Shown here in pieces: positions 23,645-29,014 of a stretch of DNA of 29,014 bases. A program made the translations under genes and the position numbers. The stretch is taken from positions 1-29,014 of the forward strand of contig CAXRCG010000202.1 of the NCBI GenBank assembly GCA_964228885.1, given 5' to 3'. Source of the stretch: UBA4582 sp964228885. Lineage in GTDB: Bacteria; Pseudomonadota; Gammaproteobacteria; Pseudomonadales; Azotimanducaceae. The stretch's first letter is position 1, and each line of letters opens with the position of its first letter. A model generated the notes under the pieces. The model had not been told where the DNA came from. It saw nothing but the letters and a program-made list of their open reading frames with translations, and ran no database searches.

Positions 23645-24775
23645 TTAATAACCCTGCAGAACACCGTATCGATCTCGGTGAAAAGCACTGTTGCCGAAAG
23701 TATGTTCACAAATTCTAGATCTTTTCATGAAAAAACCAATCTCGTATTCATCAGTCATGCCAATACCACCATGCATTTGAACACCCTCGCTGCTCACGAG
23801 ATTGTAAGTGTCATTGAGACGTGCCTTCGCAAGGCTAGCCAACTCAGCTACTTCCTCTGAGTCTTCATCCAACGCCGATAATGCTTCTAATACGACAGAT
23901 TTCGACAGTTCAATTTCACAGAACATCTCTGCTGCGCGGTGTTTGAGCGCCTGAAATGAACCAATAGGCACACCGAACTGCTCTCTTGTCTTGAGGTATT
24001 CAATCGTGCGTTCGAAACATTCCTGTATACCACCCAACATCTCAGCTGAAAGCAAGATACGACCAGTATCGAGCACCTTATCAAGCACATCAGCGCCTTT
24101 GCCTTCTTCGCCGATGATCACACCAGCGGCACCGTTGAAGGAAATATTTGCGGCGTTTCGACTATCGGCCATAATTGTGCGTGTCGCACTAACACCATCA
24201 GCAGAACCGTCTACCAGTATTAGTGTAATACCGTCACGGTCACCGCTATTGCCCGAGGTTCGCGCAACCACAACCAGCTTGTCTGCAACATGACCGTCAA
24301 GTACAAACTTCTTGTCACCGGTGACCGTATATCCGTTACCGGACTTCTCTGCTGTTGTCTCTGCACGATATGGATTGTGGTGTGGTGTCTCTTCTACCGC
24401 CAACGCGAGCAGCATTTCACCACCTGCGACTTGCGGTAACAAGTCACCTTTTTGCTCATCACTACCGCCATGAATGATCGCGCTTGCACCCAAAACTGCT
24501 GTTGAGTAAAGGGGTGACGCGGTCAAGGTTCGGCCGCACTCTTCGAGTACAACGCCCATACCCATAAAGCCAAAACCTAAACCACCAAATTCCTCTGGGA
24601 TAGTAATACCAGCCCAGCCTAGTTCAACCATCTGTTGCCAAGTTGCCTTGTCGAAGCCATTTTCATCTTTGTCATCACGAAGCTTTCGCAACTGGGTGAT
24701 GGGCGTGCTGTTCGAGCAGAAATCTTTCGCTGCATCTTTCAACATATTTTGTTCTTCGTTCAATACCAATGGCAT
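23645..24775 (-). CDS. Acyl-CoA dehydrogenase (short member of a pair)
   Basis: This 376-residue FAD-dependent dehydrogenase fold starts LVLNEEQNMLKDAAKDFC. Family features are GWAGITIPEEFGGLGFG (about 53-69), the FAD/acyl segment ALAVEETPHHNPYRAE (in place of the usual E-P-x-x-G-S-D), the TREQFGVPIGSFQALKH motif (about 265-281), and VQMHGGIGMTDEYEIGFFMKR near the end. The ending RICEHTFGNSAFHRDRYG is like the smaller subunits of heteromeric steroid- or long-chain acyl-CoA dehydrogenases (FadE28-like), and it lacks a YEGT-type active-site Glu. ATG 24775 has AGGAG 10 nt upstream. It follows the other ACAD gene by 80 nt, so an alpha2beta2 enzyme is likely. The substrate is probably a bulky or branched acyl-CoA, which is inference. 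Confidence 0.9.
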   Translation of the reverse strand: MPLVLNEEQNMLKDAAKDFCSNSTPITQLRKLRDDKDENGFDKATWQQMVELGWAGITIPEEFGGLGFGFMGMGVVLEECGRTLTASPLYSTAVLGASAIIHGGSDEQKGDLLPQVAGGEMLLALAVEETPHHNPYRAETTAEKSGNGYTVTGDKKFVLDGHVADKLVVVARTSGNSGDRDGITLILVDGSADGVSATRTIMADSRNAANISFNGAAGVIIGEEGKGADVLDKVLDTGRILLSAEMLGGIQECFERTIEYLKTREQFGVPIGSFQALKHRAAEMFCEIELSKSVVLEALSALDEDSEEVAELASLAKARLNDTYNLVSSEGVQMHGGIGMTDEYEIGFFMKRSRICEHTFGNSAFHRDRYGVLQGY

Positions 24776-24855
24776 GTGGGTCTTACTCCTGCTAGTCGAT
24801 GTAACTGTTAACTTTTAATTATTACTGTTTTTTCGTGCTTGTATATCCGCTGATA

Positions 24856-26052
24856 TTAGTCAGGCAAACCAAGCACCCGCTTGGCTATAATATTCAGTTG
24901 AACCTCTGAGGTACCTCCTGCAATTGACCCGGCCTTGGATCGAAGCCAAGTTCGCGTCATTGTCTTCTCTTCACGATTGAAACTTTCACCCTCCCAACCT
25001 AAAGATTGAGTACCCGCTATTTCAAGCTGTAACTCTAATCGTTTTTGACTCACTTCTGTGCCGAAGTATTTAAACATGGAGGTAGCAAATGTCGGCGTGC
25101 CTCCGGAATCGTTTTCTTGCATGGCACGCTTTTGCGTCAGTCCAAATGCACGCTGATTCATCATATTCTCTGAAATTTCCGATCGCAAATCCTGATCTGC
25201 AATTTTCCCGTCTTGACGACCAATGTAGTCAAGTGCGAGCTCAGAAAGACTACGCAAATCGTCGTAGCGACCGCGCGCGCCGCCGTTGTTTAACCCGGAA
25301 ATTGAGCTTCGTTCATGCTGCAAAAGTCTTTTTCCAACGGCCCAACCACGATTAAGTTGGCCGACTAGGTTGTGCTTTTCAACCCGTGTATCGTCAAAAA
25401 ATGTCTCACAAAATGGCGAATTACCGCTGATTAACAATATCGGCTTAACCGTGACGCCTGGCTGATCCATGTCAATGAGAACAAAACTAATGCCTTCATG
25501 TTTTGGTGCTTGAGGGTCAGTTCTGACGAGGGTGAATATCCAGTCTGCATGGTTCGCCCCGCTGGTCCAAATCTTTTGCCCATTAACAACGAAGTGATCG
25601 CCCTCATCAACGCACTTTGTTTGCAAACTGGCGAGATCAGAACCAGCGCCAGGTTCGCTGTATCCTTGACACCAGCGGATCTCACCGCTGACGATTTTCG
25701 GTAAATGTTCTGCTTTCTGTGCTTCTGTGCCGTAATCAAGGAGGGTAGGCCCGATCATCGAGAATGCCATACCTGATATGGGCGCGCGGGCATTAATTCT
25801 GATCATTTCATCTTGAAAAATCAGAAATTCTTCTTTTGACAGGCCTCCACCGCCATATTCCGTCGGCCACATGGGCGCCGTCCAGCCTCGTGATGCCATT
25901 CTATCAAGCCAGAGCTTAGCATCGGGATTTGCATACTGTTGCTTTTTCCCGCCGCCAATAATTTGATCCTCGGGGGCACTACTCCGCATGCTTTCCGGAC
26001 AATTGGCTTCAAGCCATTCTCGGGTTTCAGTTCTGAAATTCCCTACTGCCAT
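24856..26052 (-). CDS. Acyl-CoA dehydrogenase (long member of a pair)
   Basis: This 398-residue acyl-CoA dehydrogenase contains WCQGYSEPGAGSDLASLQT (the E-P-x-x-G-S-D signature, about 130-150), VNGQKIWTSGANHADWIF and GISFVLIDMDQPGV in the middle strand domain. The C-terminal AGGTSEVQLNIIAKRVLGLP has a Gly where MCAD-type enzymes hold the catalytic Glu (YEGT). It resembles FadE-type large subunits found beside a smaller partner in steroid or long-chain acyl-CoA oxidation. ATG 26052 has GGGA about 7 nt upstream; the frame continues 21 codons further with no better start. It is followed on the same strand by the smaller ACAD and preceded by pdxA across a 148-nt gap. FAD-dependent dehydrogenation is the expected step of a beta-oxidation-like route. 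Confidence 0.9.
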   Translation of the reverse strand: MAVGNFRTETREWLEANCPESMRSSAPEDQIIGGGKKQQYANPDAKLWLDRMASRGWTAPMWPTEYGGGGLSKEEFLIFQDEMIRINARAPISGMAFSMIGPTLLDYGTEAQKAEHLPKIVSGEIRWCQGYSEPGAGSDLASLQTKCVDEGDHFVVNGQKIWTSGANHADWIFTLVRTDPQAPKHEGISFVLIDMDQPGVTVKPILLISGNSPFCETFFDDTRVEKHNLVGQLNRGWAVGKRLLQHERSSISGLNNGGARGRYDDLRSLSELALDYIGRQDGKIADQDLRSEISENMMNQRAFGLTQKRAMQENDSGGTPTFATSMFKYFGTEVSQKRLELQLEIAGTQSLGWEGESFNREEKTMTRTWLRSKAGSIAGGTSEVQLNIIAKRVLGLPD

Positions 26053-26200
26053 CGTAATTCCCGCTATCCTGTAAGGGATTTTGCAATACTCTACCCTATC
26101 AAAGTTACGCACCAAAGATAAATACCCGTGGAAGCCTAATCATCAGGGCTTAGGACTCTATATAAGCCCGATTAAGGCTAATGATCTTTTACGCTGTTTC

Positions 26201-27211
26201 TTAATGCTCAGAAAGCAACATGTTGCCATCAATCATCTGAACCGCTGCTTCCAACGCCTGTGCCAGACCACTCGCGTCAGCAAGGTTTTTACCGGCGATA
26301 TCGAAAGCCGTGCCGTGATCGACAGAGGTTCTGATAAAGGGAATACCCATTGTTGCTGTAATACTGTCTTGAAAGTTGTGCACTTTGATCGCGATGTGCC
26401 CCTGGTCGTGGTAGAGCGCCATGACCGCGTCAAATTCACCTGCAATAGCCCGATAGAACACTGAGTCTGCTGGGTATGGGCCAACCACATTGTAACCCAT
26501 TTGCTGTAAATCATTGACCGCTGGTGTAATTTCCTCTATTTCTTCACGCCCAAGCATGCCACCTTCGCCGCCGTGCGGATTGAGCGCTGCGACCGCAATT
26601 CTCGGCTTTTTGCTACTCCACTGTAAAAGACAATCGGCGGTCAGCTTGAGCTTCTCAATGAGCACTGGTCGTCTAACATAAGCCACTGCTTCGCCCAGTG
26701 ACTTGTGCGTAGAGAGATGTGCAACTTTCAAACCAGGCGTCATGAGCATGGTCGCTGTCAACGCTGAACCCGTCATACGGGCGAGTATCTCCTGATGCCC
26801 GATATCACCGTGATAGCCAGCTGCATGGACCGCTTCCTTGTTAATGGGACAGGTCACCACGCCCTCAATCTCGCCCCGTAACGCCAACTCAACAGCATGT
26901 TCGAAGTACTTCACTGCCTCGTGCCCACACGCCGCTGACACCTGACCAATATTGATCGAACCACAATCGAATGCTGTGGGTTCAAGCACGTCGATGACGC
27001 CCGCGGCAGGTGCAATCGTTTCCAGCGAGTCAATTTTTCTGATTTCGCATTTAACGCCGGTTTCATTCAATGCCTGTTCAAGGCTGGATTGATTTCCAAT
27101 CACAAAAGGCCTGACCCTGTCATGCGCACCGGCGGCGGAAAATGCCTTTACGCAAACTTCGGGTCCAATACCTGCGGGGTCTCCCATGGTTACTGCCAAC
27201 AAAGGTCTCAT
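26201..27211 (-). CDS. PdxA-family dehydrogenase (4-phosphohydroxythreonine dehydrogenase or paralogue)
   Basis: This 336-residue NAD-dependent, metal-using decarboxylating dehydrogenase has the beginning TMGDPAGIGPEV and the three metal-site histidines H139 (GHQEIL), H213 (NPHGGEGG) and H268 (ALYHDQGH). TSVDHGTAFDIAGKNLAD follows near 290. PdxA makes the pyridoxine precursor 3-amino-2-oxopropyl phosphate from 4-phosphohydroxy-L-threonine. In this protein the segment after YHDQG reads HIAIKV, where E. coli PdxA has LPVLKY as I recall it; HI-x-x-KV is more like the PdxA2 group that acts on other four-carbon acid phosphates. No DUF1537 kinase, pdxJ or ksgA lies next to it, so the B6 role is uncertain. 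It lies 126 nt after the alpha/beta hydrolase gene on the same strand. Confidence 0.83.
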   Translation of the reverse strand: MRPLLAVTMGDPAGIGPEVCVKAFSAAGAHDRVRPFVIGNQSSLEQALNETGVKCEIRKIDSLETIAPAAGVIDVLEPTAFDCGSINIGQVSAACGHEAVKYFEHAVELALRGEIEGVVTCPINKEAVHAAGYHGDIGHQEILARMTGSALTATMLMTPGLKVAHLSTHKSLGEAVAYVRRPVLIEKLKLTADCLLQWSSKKPRIAVAALNPHGGEGGMLGREEIEEITPAVNDLQQMGYNVVGPYPADSVFYRAIAGEFDAVMALYHDQGHIAIKVHNFQDSITATMGIPFIRTSVDHGTAFDIAGKNLADASGLAQALEAAVQMIDGNMLLSEH

Positions 27212-27336
27212 CAGTTTTCTCTATTAGAAGTAGTCAATATTAGTTAGCATCATCGAACTTAACGAGGCCAAAACCCCGTTGCGAGTAATTCATAGCGCGC
27301 ACATGCTTCGTGACGAAGTTTAACGTTTCAATGATA

Positions 27337-28221
27337 CTAATTACTCTGCGTCAAAATATAGCGAGCTGCGAACTCGGGGTCTTGCATCGGTATAAAATGA
27401 GATAGATCAGGACGATAGTTGTCGTGTCCATGAGGAAACCGAGTCGCAAGATGCTCCCAAGTGGGAGACAGGCTGAAGTCGACCTCGACCTGATCGGCTT
27501 GACGTTTTTTTGCTCTGACGATAAAAACCGGTACCTGTACCTCTGCGATCGCATCGTAGATATTCGTTCCAGAACTTCCCATATAAACACTCGCCTCAAA
27601 CTCAGGTGGACACGCCAATTGATAGCCGGCACCATCTTTGGTCGGTAAAAGACCATATTGGCAGTAGTCACGCATCACGGCTTCCTGCCAGACACCATAC
27701 CCTCCCTTGGGTCTCAACACATCAAACATTTCGTCCGGTCCAGAAAAGCTATTTCGACGGCGCGCCACCGGATGTCCTTTCGCGTCTACCTGCATACCTG
27801 TATTACCTACAACGTCATCTGCGTATAACGCCGGATCCATCACAACAGGATCAAATAATATGAGTTGATTAAAAACGTCTTTGAGTTGGCTAGCCGCCAA
27901 TGCGAGTGCAAATCCACCCATCGAATGTCCAACACCGACCAGATTAGATAAACCTAACTGCCTAACAAATCCGACAAGGTCTGTACCGAACTGGTCCCAC
28001 TTATCGAAGGGCGTATTATCACTTCTGCCATGGCCACGCTGATCGATTGCGATGATATGTCGATCACCTAATCCCGCTACGGTTTTATCCCAGCATCGTG
28101 CATGAAAGCCCGTTGCGTGAACAAGCAAGATCGAATCTTCTCCCTCGCGTTTTTGGCCCCATTCAAACCAGCAGAGCTTAACGCCTCCGACATCCAGATA
28201 ATGTTCCTGACACTCGACCAT
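27337..28221 (-). CDS. Alpha/beta hydrolase
   Basis: This 294-residue cytoplasmic hydrolase of the alpha/beta fold shows the oxyanion segment LLVHATGFH (about 32-40), IAIDQRGHGRSD (57-68), the nucleophile elbow VGVGHSMGG with S100, and the late His H275 in LSHFIPMQDP. The general look is of esterases, epoxide/haloalkane-type or meta-cleavage-product hydrolases acting on small esters or C-C bonds. No substrate can be given. The upstream ATG of the frame is seven codons earlier, but ATG 28221 has GGAG 6 nt before it, so I prefer it. It is divergent from the MATE gene at the right edge and is the first gene of a minus-strand run (hydrolase, PdxA-like, two ACADs). Confidence 0.88.
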   Translation of the reverse strand: MVECQEHYLDVGGVKLCWFEWGQKREGEDSILLVHATGFHARCWDKTVAGLGDRHIIAIDQRGHGRSDNTPFDKWDQFGTDLVGFVRQLGLSNLVGVGHSMGGFALALAASQLKDVFNQLILFDPVVMDPALYADDVVGNTGMQVDAKGHPVARRRNSFSGPDEMFDVLRPKGGYGVWQEAVMRDYCQYGLLPTKDGAGYQLACPPEFEASVYMGSSGTNIYDAIAEVQVPVFIVRAKKRQADQVEVDFSLSPTWEHLATRFPHGHDNYRPDLSHFIPMQDPEFAARYILTQSN

Positions 28222-28343
28222 TAATACTCCAAAAAATGGCACAGTCTAACACTGATAATTGGATCACAATCAACAACATCTTGATGTGTAGGCTTACGAC
28301 TCTCTGGTAATATCTCGCAGCTAAATTAACTCGACGAATACCC

Positions 28344-29014
28344 GTGCTAGTAAGTCTCAGCAGAACAAAAGAAATCCTTGTCATTGGCTTACCCATTGTG
28401 GGCGGCATGATATCAAACGTCCTGCTGGGATTGATCGATACTGCGATGGTGGGCACTTTGGGCGATGCTGCGCTCGGTGCGGTAGGTTTGTCATCTTTCG
28501 CGGCTTTCATTTACCTCGGCATGGTTTATGGGTTTTCCATCGCAGTACAGGCTACGGTTTCAAGGCGCCGCGGTGAAAAAAGGGAATCTGAATGTGGCGT
28601 ACCGCTTCAAGGTGCGATGATTACAGTCGCGATTATCGCGCCAATTTGCTCCGGACTGCTCTATGTCGCCATCCCCACGCTATTTCCTCTGATTAACTCA
28701 GACCCGGAAGTCGTCGCGCTTGGAGTGGACTATATCCGCTGGCTGTTTCTGCAAGCGGTCTTCATCGGCTTTATCGCGGCGAATACCGGTTTCTGGAACG
28801 GCCTCGGACGTTCCCGGGTCTACATTCCATCGCTCATCCTCATGCACCTCTCCAACATTTTGTTCAATTACATGTTTATTTTCGGTAATTTGGGCGCACC
28901 GGAACTCGGTGCTGAAGGCGCAGGTCTTGCCACGGCGCTTTCTTCAGTTGTGGGTAGTCTGCTGTTTTTGCGGCTTGGACTAAAATTCGGCAGGCCATAC
29001 GGGTTTCTCTCCAG
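28344..29014 (+). CDS. MATE-family transporter, N-terminal part (runs off right edge)
   Basis: About 223 codons are present, continuing past the window. The translation has LVIGLPIVGGMISNVLLGLIDTAMVG, then GDAALGAVGLSSFAAFIYLGM, YIRWLFLQAVFIGFIAANTGFWNGLGRSRVYI and NYMFIFGNLGAPELGAEGAGLATALSS, which together give the MATE helices and typical loops. It is an inner-membrane Na+/H+-coupled exporter. GTG 28344 is taken as start because it precedes TM1 by about 6 residues and I saw no better in-frame start; its ribosome site is weak. It is divergent from the alpha/beta hydrolase gene and is a distant relative of the other MATE gene at 7888, with different loop sequences. Confidence 0.8.
   Translation, partial: MLVSLSRTKEILVIGLPIVGGMISNVLLGLIDTAMVGTLGDAALGAVGLSSFAAFIYLGMVYGFSIAVQATVSRRRGEKRESECGVPLQGAMITVAIIAPICSGLLYVAIPTLFPLINSDPEVVALGVDYIRWLFLQAVFIGFIAANTGFWNGLGRSRVYIPSLILMHLSNILFNYMFIFGNLGAPELGAEGAGLATALSSVVGSLLFLRLGLKFGRPYGFLS

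Noticed and set aside
26081..26464. 127-codon plus-strand ORF across the ACAD-pdxA gap
   Set aside because: Most of it is antisense to the conserved C-terminus of PdxA; the translation looks random.

Overview
The window looks like a chromosomal segment of a free-living, probably marine, gammaproteobacterium. The long (class II) IlvC closely resembles the enterobacterial enzyme, a ModF-type tandem ATPase is present, two outer-membrane barrel proteins end in phenylalanine, and there is a CYP153-type P450 and a pair of acyl-CoA dehydrogenases of the kind seen in hydrocarbon- and lipid-degrading marine bacteria. Base composition looks roughly balanced and coding density is high. I see no rRNA, tRNA, CRISPR array, transposase or phage gene. 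The organism assignment is inference.

Layout. 1-3861 (minus) is a tightly overlapping unit ilvC > ModF-like tandem ABC ATPase > MFS transporter, the last running off the left edge. 4038-4634 (minus) is an HD-domain phosphohydrolase with its own terminator. 4855-6102 (plus) is a CYP153-type P450, followed by an unusual pair of mutually exclusive RNA hairpins. 6341-10688 (plus) is a three-gene unit: sulfatase, MATE exporter and GPH/MelB-type symporter. 10712-14379 (minus) holds a probable selenoprotein, an AraC-type regulator, a zinc-ribbon/TerB-like protein and a VOC-fold protein. A 398-base gap follows. 14778-17159 (minus) holds a GNAT acetyltransferase, a DUF481 outer-membrane protein and a Gfo/Idh/MocA oxidoreductase. 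17274-23479 (plus) is a compact seven-gene operon: ECF sigma factor, two-TM DUF6768-like protein, LolA-like periplasmic protein, two FtsX/LolCE-type permeases, a LolD/MacB-type ATPase and an outer-membrane beta-barrel. It ends at a bidirectional terminator. 23645-28221 (minus) holds alpha/beta hydrolase, PdxA-family dehydrogenase and two acyl-CoA dehydrogenases. At the right edge a second MATE gene begins on the plus strand.

Two items stand out. (1) At 10712-11581 one reading frame is interrupted by a single in-frame TGA. It sits in a U-P-I-C-H context, and a perfect 6-bp stem with a G-first triloop lies 22 nt downstream of the TGA. This is the expected layout of a bacterial selenocysteine codon with its SECIS element, so the two apparent ORFs are best read as one 289-residue selenoprotein related to the glycine/sarcosine/betaine reductase selenoprotein B family. 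(2) The 17274-23479 operon has an inner-membrane ABC complex, a periplasmic lipid/lipoprotein-carrier fold and an outer-membrane barrel under an ECF sigma factor. The sigma gene has its own good ECF-type promoter, placed so that its mRNA would be almost leaderless. This reads as a sigma-controlled trans-envelope lipid or lipoprotein trafficking machine of undefined substrate.
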